Source of the DNA: Moringa oleifera
Taxonomy: Eukaryota > Streptophyta > Magnoliopsida > Brassicales > Moringaceae
DNA length: 64,000 nt
NCBI GenBank assembly: GCA_021397835.1
Contig: JAJFZO010000065.1
Coordinates: forward strand, 1,729,001 to 1,793,000
Direction: 5' to 3'
Numbering within the stretch: position 1 is the first letter of the stretch; every line of letters begins with the position of its first letter. Of this stretch, positions 12,570 through 24,641 are shown piece after piece. A program made the position numbers and the translations under genes. The notes under the pieces are model-generated. The model made no database searches. It was given only the letters and a program-made list of their open reading frames with translations, and was not told where the DNA came from.

Positions 12570-14741
12570 ATGTCAACTAGGAGTAATGATATAGATCCTG
12601 TGCCTAATGCCACACAACCAGATTCAGTCCATCCATCATCTGCAAGTTCTAAATTGAAGAGGAAGGCGTTTAAGCCCAGATCAGAAGTTTGAGAACACTT
12701 CACCAAATTTTTTGATGAACAAAGTGAGCATAAAACTAGATGTAATTATAGTGATAGGGAGTTTTTTGCTGACCCTAGAAGAAATGGAACAACTGCATTG
12801 AAAGCTCATATGGGTACTTGTAAGAAGAGAACAAATGTTAGTGTTGATTCTAGTCAAACTGAATTGATTTTTGAATTTGGGAGAGATGGAGCTTTAGGTA
12901 GTTGAAAGTTCAATCAACATACCATTAGAAAGAGTATAGCTGAAATGATCATTATGGATGAATTACCTTTCAAATTTGTGGATGGTAAAGGTTTTCAGCG
13001 TTGCATGTCACTTGCATGTCCTAAGTTTCGTATGCCTTCATGATAGACCATAGCTAGAGATTGTTATCAGCTTTATAATGATGAAAAAATTAAACTGAAA
13101 CAGTTATTAAGATCATCCAGTGTAAGAGTATCTCTCACCACAGACACATGGACTTCAGTGCAAAGAATTAATTATTTGTATCTTACGGCTCATTTTATTA
13201 ATAAAGACTGAAAATTGAACAAAAGAATATTAAAATTTTGTCCTATTTCTAGTCATAGAGGTCAGGCCATTGAAAAAGTCATTGAGAAATGTTTGTGTGA
13301 TTGGGGGATTGATCAGATTTTTACTGTTATAGTTGATAATGCTAGTTCTAATGATGTTGCAATCTCATATTGAAGAAAAGATTGAATAATTTAGGAACTT
13401 GCATTCAAGAAGGAAAATATCTTCATTTAAGATGCATTGCGCACATTCTTAATCATATTGTTACAGATGGATTAAAAGAAATAAATGAGTCAATTGCACG
13501 GGTTAGAGGGGCTGTTAAATATGTGAAACAATCACCTGCAAGGTTGGCCAAATTTAAAGAATGTGTTTTAGTTGAAAAAATTGAAAGTAAAAGTTTGTTT
13601 GTGTTTAGATGTTAGCACTAGGTGAAACTCCACTTACTTGATGTTGGGTGCAGCTCAAAAATTTAAAAAGGCTTTTGAGATTTTTGATGATATTGATCAC
13701 ATTATAGAAATGAGTTGATAATGGGAGATGGGTTGCTTGAAAAAAAGGATTGGGAAACTATTATGAGGTTTTGTCTTTTCTTGCAACAATTTTATAAACT
13801 AATAATCAAAGTTTCAGGTTCTTCATATGTCACCTCCAATAGTTTTCTTGATGATATTTTTAATGTTTATGCTACTTTGCGCAGTTAGAAAACAAATTCT
13901 AATATTGAGTTAAATGCAATGGCAAAGAAAATGAAAGATAAGTTTAATCAGTATTGGGGAAATGTGGAGAAAATGAATATGCTACTTTATGTTGCTTCTA
14001 TTCTTGATCCTAGAAAAAAGTTTCAATTTGTCAATTTTTGCTTTTTAGAAATGTATGATATGGAACAAGCTTCAATGATGACTAGTAATGTGAGAAAAGC
14101 AGTTGAAGAGTTGTTGATGAGTATAAAAGAAGTTTGCAACCTCAACATGAACAAGTTGGTGAAAGCAGTCAAGCAAGCCAAATTACAGAGGGAAATGAAT
14201 TAGGATTTGAAAAAGAGAGACAAGTTCTTTTATCTAAGCTCAAGAGATATAAGAAAGAGATTGGAAAAGAAGAAAATAAATCAGAATTGGATAGATTTTT
14301 AAGTGAAAAGAATGCAAAAGATGATGATAACTTTGATATTCTTGATTAGTGGAAACTTAATAGTCATAGGTTTCCTATTCTTTCCCATATGGCTCGTGAT
14401 GTATTGGCAGCTCTTATATCTATTGTTGCTTTTGAATCTACTTTTAGCATCGGCAGACGTGTACTTGATACATATATGAGTTCATTAACTCCTAAGCTTG
14501 TACAAACCCTTATTTGTGCTTAAGATTGGTTATGTGGATCTCCATGTTTCGATACCATTGAAGATGACTTGGTAGAGCTTGAGCAACTTGATATGGGTAA
14601 TTATTTTGTTTATTTGATTATTTTATATTTTTTAATTATTAATTTTTATTGGATAAGCTTAATACCACTTTTCTTAATACCAAATTTGATTATGTGTTTA
14701 TAGATTTGTCAAAAATGGCATTGGATGCTACAATTGATTAG
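12570..14741 (+). pseudogene. hAT transposase pseudogene (BED zinc finger, RNase H-like core, hAT dimerisation domain)
   Basis: Reading from the ATG at 12570, the frame shows a BED-finger region (EHFTKFFDEQ, then RCNYSDREFF and LKAHMGTC), in which the expected second zinc-ligand Cys is Ser. It continues with hAT core motifs (RVSLTTDTWTSVQRINYL, FTVIVDNASSND, LRCIAHILNHIV) and a C-terminal dimerisation region (ARDVLAALISIVAFEST, SSLTPKLVQTLIC). It is interrupted by many stops: about 12690, 12902, two adjacent near 13042, 13208, 13372, 13622, 13886, 14347 and 14521. There is at least one frameshift between 13660 and 13760. A probable last exon begins after tttatag near 14703. Several stops sit where the family has Trp (TGG changed to TGA or TAG). 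It cannot make an active transposase. Confidence 0.9.
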
Positions 14742-15593
14742 TATGGAAGTGTATTGCTATTTCAAGGTAATTTCTTTTATTACTATTAGTTTTATATCTT
14801 ATATAGTTGAGATTTTGGTTGTGGATTGATTTTTATTTCTTGAATTTTTTTCTTTAGTGATTGATTATCATAAAAGAGAAATATTAGTTATTAAGATGTT
14901 ATATGTGAAGCCAAAATATTGTTTGCATATAATCTTATCGTATAATATTTTTGCAGTATCATATCAACTCATTTAAGAGAAGCTTTATTTGGGTAAATTT
15001 TTGTCATATCAATATATAAGAATGCACTTTTTTTTTTTGACATTATTATACTTGTTTTTTTTTTTAAGGAACTAAAGGCAAAATAGAAAAAACAAAGATT
15101 TCAATTCCAATAAAATGTTCCTTTTGATGTTGTTAATTTGCTAAATGCTAATGTATCATCAGTTGTATTTTGATGTAAATTTTTTTTTTATGATTAGAAG
15201 TTTTTATATTCTAAAAGTTGTTATTGATGTATAAAAAATTTTAATTTTTACATATTAAAAATGTTGATTTTTATCTAAATATATATGAGAATGTTATTAG
15301 AGTAAAGTTTAATTATATATTTCATCCATATAAACAGATTGTTAATTATCATATATATTTGATTTATAAATTGTTGTTAATATTTAAAATAGTTTAAAAG
15401 TAAAAAATATAAAATTTGAACCTAAATAAATTTTTGGTTTATTCATTTTATTCGATAACTGATTAAACCCATTAAGAAAAATTCGGTTCGATTAATTAGG
15501 TTATCTTTTAAATTTGGTGGTTAATTTCTAAAAAAATTCGGTTAATTTGGTTTTTAAAATTTTTAAACCGGATTAACCGAATGCTCACCCTTA

Positions 15594-15601
15594 CACTTAG
15601 C
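15594..15601. repeat. 8-bp target site duplication, right copy (hAT)
   Basis: CACTTAGC follows the right TIR directly and is identical to the left copy at 11227-11234. Confidence 0.95.
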
Positions 15602-16825
15602 TACTAGAAGGAGAACATTCAATCTAGTTTCCTAATGAGCACATACTCAGAATCAAAATTAAACATTATCCTCTAGCTATTTTAACACATATATTTTCTT
15701 AAATTATTGAGGTTGTGCAGAATAATTGAAAAGAAAAGATATTTAATTTTGAATTATATACAATAATTCAAAAAATTGAAGTAACAAAAAGAAATTTCAC
15801 AACAATATCATTCATAATTTATTTCAAATCACTTTTTCATAATGGTCTTAAATCAGTCAGTTTTTGAGGTGATGACATTATCAGAGTGATCTTATTAGGT
15901 CCATCCAACTCATGATATTAAAGACAATATTCTGTGTTTAAAGCTTGTAATATAAGGTCTGCTACTATTCATGAGGACCGAAAGTGGTCAGGCCCATTTG
16001 AACCAAATGGCAAAGATATTATGGCAAGCTTGCATTGTCACTTCACATGAATACTCGCACAGCCACAGAAACACTAACCCACAAATGCGAGACCCATGAT
16101 TATTACAGAAGATCGACTGGCTAGGCAAGACCCACGAAAAACCTAAACCCTCATCTTCATTTCTCTTTCAAGGTCTGTGAATCCAAGCTCAACTACCTCT
16201 CTCTCTGTGCATGTAAAAGAAGTAAAAGAAGTGTAAGGTTATGGTTGCGGCCGGGCAGGCCATTTGCAGCAGCACGTCCCTTTCTTTTATGTTGTTGTCC
16301 ACAAGCAAAATGGTGTTTCTGGCTGGAGCAGGCCAACACGTGAATGCCCGACTTGGATGCCTTTATCGGAAGATACACACCAGTTGTTAAAAGTTGTGAA
16401 AACAATTAGCCAAAAAGAGAAAAATCATTTTCTTGTGCAACAGCTTCATGCATGCTTGCTTTGCCGGGGTACTAGTTCAGATGATCCATGTTCTTGTCAT
16501 GTAATTGATTTAACTTTTTGAGTTAATACCTCCACTTTTTTGATACGTCTCCTATTGAATCATTATATAGTGACAAGCAGATGGTGAAAAAAGATGATAA
16601 AGGTTGTTAATGATACAGTTATATACTGCTTTCATAATTCATAACAATGGAGGTACAGCTAGGTTAGTTATATCTTAAACTTGGAAGCAAAGAAAATAAT
16701 AAGTTGCTTTTCAAAACTTTCTTGAAAAATCTAGTATGCTCACCGCCATTTACCATCCCATCGACACATGTGAACACACAAGATCCACATAAATTTATCA
16801 GTTAGACTCTCAAAGAGGCAACAGA
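15602..16825. other. Intergenic, upstream of the DUF1677 gene
   Basis: No gene was recognised. The sequence becomes less AT-rich from about 16000 towards the DUF1677 promoter. The short frames on both strands here have no recognisable motifs. Confidence 0.5.
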
Positions 16826-16830
16826 ACTAT

Positions 16831-16838
16831 TATAAATA
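16831..16838 (+). promoter_or_regulatory. Probable TATA box of the DUF1677 gene
   Basis: tataaata sits about 240 bases before the start codon. Transcription would begin near 16860, leaving a leader of roughly 210 bases with CT-rich stretches. Placement is by motif only. Confidence 0.6.
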
Positions 16839-17074
16839 AGATTGTGCGTGCACTTACCCTCTTCACCCTTGAGAAAATCTTGCTGTTTCTTGTCCTTGTT
16901 TCTTCGTTTCCGATTACCCAAACGACAGAATACCCCCAACTTTCTACAACAGCTTTGATTTGCTTCTACAAAGCTTCCCAAAGAAAAACAATATCGTCAC
17001 TGGCTAACTAGGGTTAATCTTTCTTTGTGACTGTTCTTGAAGAGATTCCACATAGTCCTTAGGGTCTTTAAAAT

Positions 17075-17611
17075 ATGGCACCACATGGCGAGGCTATTGG
17101 TAGCCCTTACACAAGGACCAACACCTTCTCTAAGCCACCAAGACTCTCCAATGACAGCCTCCAACGAACGGTGTCGGATATCTCCTTTGAACTGAGCAAA
17201 GAGGCAATGGATATCAATCTCCCACCCATATCCGAGGTCGAAGATGCAAAGTGTGAGTGCTGTGGCATGAGCGAAGAGTGCACGCCTGAGTACATAGACC
17301 GTGTGCGTGACAAGTTCTCAGGGAAGTGGATATGTGGGTTGTGTGCGGAGGCAGTGAAAGAAGAGATGGAGAAGAATGGAGGCGAAAAGGAAGAGGCTTT
17401 GAGTGCACATATGAGTGCATGTGCTAGGTTCAACAAATTTGGTAGGGCATACCCTGCTTTGTTTCAAGCTGAGGCCATGAGGGCGATGTTGAGGAAGAGG
17501 GCCAACTCCATTAGTCCTAAAGGAGCACCAAAGAAAGCCGGGATCGCCAGGAGTTCAAGCTGCATTCCTGCAATCACAAGGGAGATCAATGATCTCAGTA
17601 TTGCAAACTGA
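17075..17611 (+). CDS. DUF1677 family protein, plant-specific, function unknown
   Basis: Intact single-exon frame of 178 codons. The core of the family is clear: a Cys-rich segment at residues about 57-90 (KCECCGMSEECTPEYI, then GKWICGLCAEAVKEE) with CxCC and CxxC spacing that could bind zinc, followed by ACARFNKFGRAYPALFQAEA and a basic MRAMLRKRANS tail. Length and order fit the DUF1677 proteins of land plants, whose biochemical role is not established. The N-terminal 50 residues are Ser/Thr-rich and probably disordered. The ATG is preceded by a TATA box and a plausible leader, and no in-frame upstream ATG was seen. No damage is visible. Confidence 0.9.
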   Translation: MAPHGEAIGSPYTRTNTFSKPPRLSNDSLQRTVSDISFELSKEAMDINLPPISEVEDAKCECCGMSEECTPEYIDRVRDKFSGKWICGLCAEAVKEEMEKNGGEKEEALSAHMSACARFNKFGRAYPALFQAEAMRAMLRKRANSISPKGAPKKAGIARSSSCIPAITREINDLSIAN

Positions 17612-17857
17612 GTTTGCCCATCAAGAAAGGCTTCTAATAACCTCTCTAATTTCTTTCAGAAATCCTTTTCATTAAGAACCCTCTTATGCTTTTTCTTTTT
17701 AGATTGCTTGAGCTCCTAAATATTCTTTCATGGCCTATATGGACCAAGCTCTTAAGCTACCCACAAAGTTTTTTTTTTTTTTTTTTCTGGGGGGAGTTTG
17801 CTAGTTATCTCTCTTCTTCAACCAAGGATTATTTTTCTGTCCTTAGGTTGATGTATC

Positions 17858-17861
<4 letters not shown>

Positions 17862-17905
<44 letters not shown>
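17862..17905. repeat. (CT)n microsatellite
   Basis: Twenty-two uninterrupted CT units, about 250 bases downstream of the DUF1677 stop and possibly within its 3' untranslated region. Confidence 0.97.
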
Positions 17906-17908
<3 letters not shown>

Positions 17909-18212
17909 TTCCAGTCACCTTCTAGGGTCTTTTAGGTTATGTTTGTTGAACCAAACCCACTTACCCATTAGGGTTTTTTAGGTTAGGTGCAAATGTTCTC
18001 TTCGTACCTCTCTCCCTTCTTCATGTCAGTTTGCCGGTCTGAATTAAATTAGTGATAATAATGCAAGTTTGTATCATTTGCTTCCCTCATTCTCTGCTTA
18101 GCAAGACTCAGTTGTTGGATGTTAAGGAGAAGCTACTAACTTGAACATGGAAAACGTGGGAAGTACTTATGTATTATAAGATATTTGTTTGTCAATAAAA
18201 CTATGATGTGCG

Positions 18213-18330
18213 CTGCACCCTAATTCTATATCTTGATCTTGGTTCTTTCTCTGTTCTTAAACAATAGATTTCTGCACCCTAATTCTATATCTTGATCTTG
18301 GTTCTTTCTCTGTTCTTAAACAATAGATTT
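18213..18330. repeat. Exact 59-bp tandem duplication
   Basis: A 59-bp unit containing ctgcaccctaattctatatc and ttaaacaatagatttc is present twice in a row without a difference that I can see (18213-18271 and 18272-18330). Identity implies a recent duplication. It lies between the convergent DUF1677 and HD-ZIP III genes. Confidence 0.95.
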
Positions 18331-19003
18331 CTAACTTGATTATGAAACCACACGGTTTCTTGAGGCAGCTAAGCAGGCTCTCCATTTCCTCGATTCAGGC
18401 TGCAAGTAAGCAGGCACTCGACTTGCCCTTCCCTATCACAGTTTCTAGCTTACTGTATCAAAATCTTAAACATTCGATTGAGATGGCTTAACTACATGGA
18501 GAGATACAATCCGCATCCGAGGATTACATGGACTTGAGCCACAAATCTTCTGCCATTATTAACCCGAAGAGAAACCCAATACCAAGCAGGCCCGGTCAGC
18601 TTTATCTTTGACCGATTATTGAGAATAGAAACAAAGACAAGAAAATCTGCACATTATCCCTCTTTTGTCTCCATTTCAGGTATATGGGCATCAGTGTCCA
18701 CGCTGTCTCAGTAAGCAGACACCAATCTAGGAGAAACAATCCGTGCCCATAGCTTGTTCTTGCTTATCTGGTTTTAGGCATGAGGCCAACCAATTAAACC
18801 CATCAAATTGTACACATCCATGAAGTTATTAATGTATAAAAGTCATAAGCAACACAACAGGGTTTAGATTATGGCAAAAACAGACCTGACATTATCCGTT
18901 TTAAGGATACTTGATAGTTTCCTTAACCAAAAAGAAAAACAATGCCAACAAAATATGACATAAACATAACTAGAGTTCTGTCTCACATTTCTGGTCCAAA
19001 ATG
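18331..19003. other. Intergenic / 3' untranslated region of the HD-ZIP III gene
   Basis: The stretch directly left of the HD-ZIP III stop codon should hold its 3' untranslated region (minus strand). No separate gene was recognised. A polyadenylation site cannot be placed with confidence. Confidence 0.45.
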
Positions 19004-22000
19004 TCACACAAAGGACCAGTTGATGAACATAAAGCATATGCAATGGGCGTTTTCTTCTTCATTCAACACCTTCCAAGCCACTGCTCTCTCGTATGAAACT
19101 GGCCTGCTCATGCTCGACAAACAGATGCCACCTTGCAGACAAGCAAATCCCTACCAGGAGAAAAGTCCGCATCAAAAGCAAGCTTGAAAATATGTAATAA
19201 AAGTAAACCCATACACTCTAAGATACAACATAACAGAAGACAAATTACTACTCAAGCACTAGTATGTCCTTTGTCCAATCAGTTTCCAGAACAAGGCCAA
19301 ACCTGTTGCATTATCTGTGGGAACTCTGAGCAGAGAGTCTTTCGTCCATGTTCGTCAAATATCTTTTCCAAAGTAATGTCTTGCAATGCAACCAAGGTTG
19401 TTTCAAGCATGTCAAGCCCTGCCTGGTTTGCAAATGTGAAGACGGGCAACGCCTGCATAAGCTATGACTTTTAGATAGAACCAGTTGAAATATTAGGGAG
19501 GGATAGAAATTAAACCCAATATTCAGAAACAAAGAAGTCTGTGACTTGTTAAGACTCCTGGACTAAAATTCTCAAAAATTCTTATCAATCTTATATCCTG
19601 CAAATTGAAAATTAGACAATTGCTCTCAAAATTGTAGATAATAAGTAATAAAACAGTGAACTAGTTGTCATCCGCACCTTCAGTGAACAGCACATGATAG
19701 CATCTGAATGATGCCATAGGGTTTTGAGAACAGATTCACTTCCTTCACTGCTGGATTTTAGCAACTCCACACCCAAGTAGCATCTGCAAAATATGTAAAA
19801 AATGATCTTTCCAACCATGAAGCAAAATAAACCTGCATTTTTCTTTCACAAGTAACAAATAAAGGAAAGAGTCTCTAGCATTCCTAGAGTACAAGTAGAT
19901 TATAAAGTGCCACGACCACTTCTCAAGGTCAGATATCCATAAGCTTTTGTGTGATTACTTGTAAATAGGTGTATCATGTGAACAAAAAAAATTAAGAAAA
20001 AAGGTGTGATACCGATAGCTCTGGCAAATCCAACGAGCAAGTGTCTGAGCTTCAGGAGTACCAAGTGGTGTCCGCAACCCAGCATGTGAACTTAAATGAG
20101 AAGGAGAGAGTGCTAATGCCACTCTCTGAACTGATGATATAATGCTTCGGACATATTGCCGAGCCATGGATGCTACATGCTCTTGCATGTGGCTCTCAAA
20201 TGCAAATTCAAAAGCTATTGTCATCACAGATCGCATACAGCTGGAATTGCCAGAGTAGTCATTAGAAGTTCTATTGCCAGCAGGCCCTATCTCAAGAGCA
20301 GATGCAAGATCCAGGGTACGGTTTGGACTGGAGGTTTCCTGCATTATTTTACCACACAATACTCGAATGAACATGTATGAAGAAAATAACAGAAAACTGA
20401 TTTAAGAAAATGATATGGGTGCCAACCTTCCCAGAATCAAGAGGAATTATACGAAAACCAGAGGGTAGAAGTGGTGCATCATCAGCAAAAGAAGCATCAA
20501 TAGGAGCAAAGATAAGTTCAGCACAGCTGCCAACAGCATTCTCATCCATTCCACTGCAGAGCTATCAAAGTAGCAAACAGGTAAATTAAAAAACAAAAAA
20601 CTCACCCTAAACAGCCAAAAAAAGGAAGGGAAATGCATGAAACATTAGTGGCATTTCAAACAATAGAATAATCGAAACAACATCACACAAACAACATAAA
20701 ATAAAAAAGGCTTACTTGCAAGAGGAACACATCTCTAGGCATTAATGCGTCTTCAGGAGAATGACCAACTCCTTCCAGCTTAATGACCTCCAAGAACTAA
20801 TAATAAAAAAGCAATATTTATTACATTCAAACTCAGAAACTATCAAAGTAGAATTAATTGAAAAATAAAAAAGAAAGCTTTGCAGCATTAGACTGAAATG
20901 AATGATAATACAAATATAAATATAGCTTATAGGTGCAAGTATTATTCAGCTCACCTCTTCATGCTCAACAGTGTGAGCCAGTGGAAGTATAACCTGGCCA
21001 CCAAATCCTCCAACACGGGACCCTGGTAAGTTACAGGGGCCAACTTTAACGGCCGCGGCTGAGTAAGCATCAATATTGTTGTCTGCCCATTCAGACCTGT
21101 GCTCTCGCAGAAATCGAAGGAGAATTGCAGGAGGCACATTCTGTAAAGGACAGGAGGAAATGCAACAAGAACAAGAGGAAATTCAATCAATGAGGTTTGT
21201 AAATGAAGTTTTTCCTGAGCCTTCTTCATTGCAAGCAATTGGTTTGCAGTCTGTGCCTTATTTCAGGCCAAAGTTAATGTCATACCAACTAGGATATCAG
21301 AAGGCTACATTTTCCATGGAAAAAGAAAAAAGGACGCTGGGTGGGGGATGGGAGCGGGAAAGAAAACAGTCCCATAACAAATGGACACCTCTTGCTGATA
21401 GAACAACCAACGCATCAGAAGAGTAGAGTAACTGAATGAAGAGAAGTATGACAAACTTTTAAGGTTTCTAACCTGTAAAAGCATGGATGCCTTGGCACAT
21501 AAAACTGCATTGCTGACAGCTGGAAATCCATTCGCAAATGAAAGGTTTAAACCCATCAGCTTGTCAGGAGAGGAGTTCACAAGGACAGTAACATCATCCA
21601 TGCCATCATTTCCCATCACTGACCACCCCTCATCAGTAAATCCATTGAGAGCCTCATTAAAGCCCCTAAAAGAAATCATCTATCAGTTTCAGAACTGCAG
21701 GTAATAATTGACAGACTGAGGAAGATTATGTTAAACAATGACAAACCTGCTCAACCTCTGGCTAAGTGCTCGTAAGGCTGCAGGTCGTCTGCCCCAACCA
21801 GTGACATTAGACTGAGAAACCTCCTGAGCTATCTGCCTCAGCTGGCGTAGAGCCTGAGTGAAAAGGAGGAATACATCATTGAAGAATAATTAGGATTCAT
21901 CAACCAAATTACACAGATAGCCTAACAGTTCTAATATCATGAAATAGACATTCTAAATTAATTAATTAATTATGGCCAACATGCTGATAGTGAGTGACAA

Positions 22001-24641
22001 TCTTACCGCCATTGTTGTCTTTTGAGCAAGTACTGTTGATGATTCATACAAAGGCCGCAACACCTCAGGCACGCTCCATGGCTATATGATGAAACAAACA
22101 TGCTAAATTGATTAATCACTTTTGCTAACCCAGAGAATTTTATTTGTCAGCCAAGAATATGAAAGAAAATATTCACAGATAAAAGAGTTACCTCCAAATC
22201 CAAGTGATCAACAATGTGTATGATTGAACCACCCCCTTCACAAGGTCGTATCAAGTACCCACTAGGCAGCATTTCTGCTCTCACAAAATGCTGCACAGGT
22301 GGCATGCTAGGACCATTTTGTGTATTTTTCAGTGATCTCTCACAGACCTGGCATGGTATCACATTAGATAAAAGACTTGAGGAAAAGACTTGGCAGAAAG
22401 AAATCAGAATTAGACAGGTGTGTCTTCAATCTGCTGATGAAATACCAACAATACTGCAATACCTGACTGCATAGTATATCCAAACAATCATACTCCAGAA
22501 TAACATACCACAAGGCTGCCATCTTCTAAAACAGATGTGTAGCGCAACAACCAGAAGTCCCGAGCTGGTGCCAATGTTGTTGGTGCATAGAGCTATCTCA
22601 TCAACAAAATGATGGCATGACTAATCAATTTGAGACTAAAATTTAATAACAAACATGATAAAGGTGGAGTCTGCAGTACCTGCATGTACAACAGCTCAAT
22701 GGTTCCACCATTGGCTGTTGGCAGCACATTCAGCACATCCACAGCTCGGCAATCGCGGAACCACGAAGGCCGATCCTTGAGGATTTCTGCAACCTGGAAT
22801 AAACAGTCTGATCACATAACATCATAAATACAAAAAATGAGAACATCCTGGAAGAAGAAGAAATGCTCTGCAATCACCCTTGTAGGCTCAAGGCCCACCA
22901 GGCCACAGGCGCGTGCTGCCACACCAGTGCAACCATGAGAAATAGCAACGATTCCAATGGAATCCGGACCAGGCTGTTCAACAATTCAAAAACTAATTAG
23001 CCAAAGAGATAAGTACTAAGCATAACCCCATAGAAAACATAAAATTAAATCCATAAAAAATCACAACAAAGATGTTTACATGTCTTTATTCATACAAAAT
23101 AAAACCTAAAATTCAGAATGAACGAATATCGAGATTTATAATTTATACATACCAAACTAAGAATATTTATATTACATTTCTCATGTTCATTATATAAGTC
23201 CTCTTTTTTCGATAATAAAAAAAGTTAATTAGATAATACTATAAATTATTTAAAGGCCAAAAGCAAAAAGGTCCAGACATACCTTCATTCCAGGCATTTG
23301 GACCCACTCCACAGCAGTTCCAGTGGCCTTTGAAAGAAACTCTGCTAAAGTCTCTTCTGCAATGGACAAAAGCCTGGAAAGAATACAAAGCATGAATTCA
23401 CAACCCAAATACTCTCTCTCCTTTCTCTCTCATCACAATGCACGCACAACAAAGTGGACAGAAATCAGTACGAAAGAAAAGGACCCAACAACTGTATCCC
23501 CACTAACCCTGCAGGACTAGCATCCCTTGGAGGATGCTGAGGTGTCAAATGGTGTTGACCGCTGGTCACCACCGATTCACAACTTGTGTCTTTGGTTGCA
23601 AGCGTCGTCTGAAGGAACAAAAAAAAAAAACCTTCTCTCTTAACTCATCACATAACTTACAACTTTGAATTTTGTATGATAAGAAAAAGAAAAACAAATA
23701 TGTATACAGTCTTCATGGTCACAACCTCATTAAAAAAGAAGTGAAACCTTAAAATCTCATAAATGAAGATATTTAACAAGCTATTTTGAAATTTTAAATA
23801 TTCTTTATTCTTTATTTTTCTCAAGATTTTTCAGCTAACCAAATGTTATCGACACACAAGAATACTAAAGTGAGTTGGAATGAGCATAAACTCTCACATT
23901 CTGGGTATGTTGGCGAAAGTAGCCATTCTCATACACCAACTGCGACACCTGCTTCTGCAACCGGTCATTCTCTTCCATCAACAGTTTGTTCATGGCTGTT
24001 AGCTTTCTATTTACAGCCTGAAGGCGTGAAGCCTCTTTCCTCTGCTTCTCTCTGCATCTGAAGGGATAAAAACAGAAACATGCACACAGGTAGTTAGCAT
24101 CACAAAGCAAGACTATCATTTAGATGCGAAAAACAACGAAGCAATCACATAAAAATTAAGACTAACAAATTCATTTTTGAGCAGAAGGCTAACAACTTCC
24201 ATTGCCAGCGAAAACAATTTCTCCTAATTTCTCTCCCTAATTAATAATGAAAACAAACAGGGAGATATTTCTTCGTTGAAAGCCTCAAGCCAATCATTTG
24301 CAAGACATGAAAAGCTAAACTCAATGAACAAAGACCCATAACGGAAAACTTCATCTCCTAAATTTTCCTGGCAATAAAACAGAACAATTAAAAGGAAACA
24401 AAAAGACAAAAATGGGGTTCCATAAATTATACCTTCTGTTTTGGAACCAAACCTTGATTTGCTTGGGCTCAATGTTAGAGAGAATAGGGCATTCCCTTAT
24501 CAACTGTTGACGGCGAATTGAACTGGGTTTGGGGCACTCATGATAGAGCCTCTCAAGAGCCTCAACCTGCTCAGGTGTGTACCTCACATACTTGCCATTA
24601 TCCAAGTTCCCTGGTTTACCATCCTTGCAGGACATTGCCAT
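19004..24641 (-). CDS. ATHB-15: HD-ZIP III transcription factor, ATHB-15/CORONA type, complete 18-exon gene
   Basis: Class III homeodomain-leucine zipper factors act in the nucleus on meristem, vascular and organ polarity. I rebuilt 18 exons on the minus strand: 24433-24641, 23898-24057, 23508-23608, 23283-23373, 22878-22973, 22680-22793, 22509-22592, 22192-22347, 22007-22081, 21747-21853, 21473-21665, 20955-21140, 20716-20796, 20427-20561, 20013-20338, 19678-19783, 19303-19452 and 19004-19150. All borders are GT-AG and the total is 2517 nt, or 838 codons plus stop, close to Arabidopsis ATHB-15 (836 aa). Order: homeodomain about 16-77 (IKVWFQNRR), leucine zipper (MNKLLMEENDRLQKQVSQL), START lipid-binding domain about 155-375, and C-terminal MEKHLA domain ending CICFMFINWSFV. 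The N-terminus MAMSCKDGK fits ATHB-15 rather than PHB, PHV or REV. No damage is seen. It should be repressed by miR166. Confidence 0.97.
22964..23293 (-). promoter_or_regulatory. miR165/166 target site split by intron 4 of the HD-ZIP III gene
   Basis: In the spliced message, the last 11 nt of exon 4 (CTGGAATGAAG, 23283-23293) join the first 10 nt of exon 5 (CCTGGTCCGG, 22964-22973). The joined 21-nt site pairs with miR166 except at the two 5'-most bases and one terminal G:U pair. This is the known site in the START-domain coding sequence (PGMKPGPDS) through which HD-ZIP III messages are cut. The interval given includes the intron. Confidence 0.95.

Larger units (their letters stand above)
11235..15593 (+). 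mobile_element. hAT-superfamily DNA transposon, complete ends, inactive
   Basis: The element is 4359 bp. Its terminal inverted repeats are TAGGGGTGAGCA on the left and, read inward from the right, TAAGGGTGAGCA, each followed by sub-terminal ttcggtt/aaccg motifs (left ttcggttaaaaccg, right ttaaaccggattaaccg). It is flanked by an exact 8-bp duplication CACTTAGC. The TIR start TAGGG resembles Ac-like hAT ends. Inside is a degenerate BED-finger/hAT transposase on the plus strand. The left sub-terminal part holds a 106-bp tandem repeat. The exact target duplication alongside a heavily broken transposase suggests insertion followed by decay in place, without internal loss of the ends. Confidence 0.95.

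Noticed and set aside
16193..16521. Overlapping 70- and 85-codon frames on opposite strands
   Set aside because: No recognisable motif, no conserved start context and no splice support. They lie in the upstream region of the DUF1677 gene.
17107..17436. 109-codon minus-strand frame within the DUF1677 gene
   Set aside because: It lies wholly opposite the DUF1677 coding sequence, whose plus-strand translation is a clear family match. It is a shadow.
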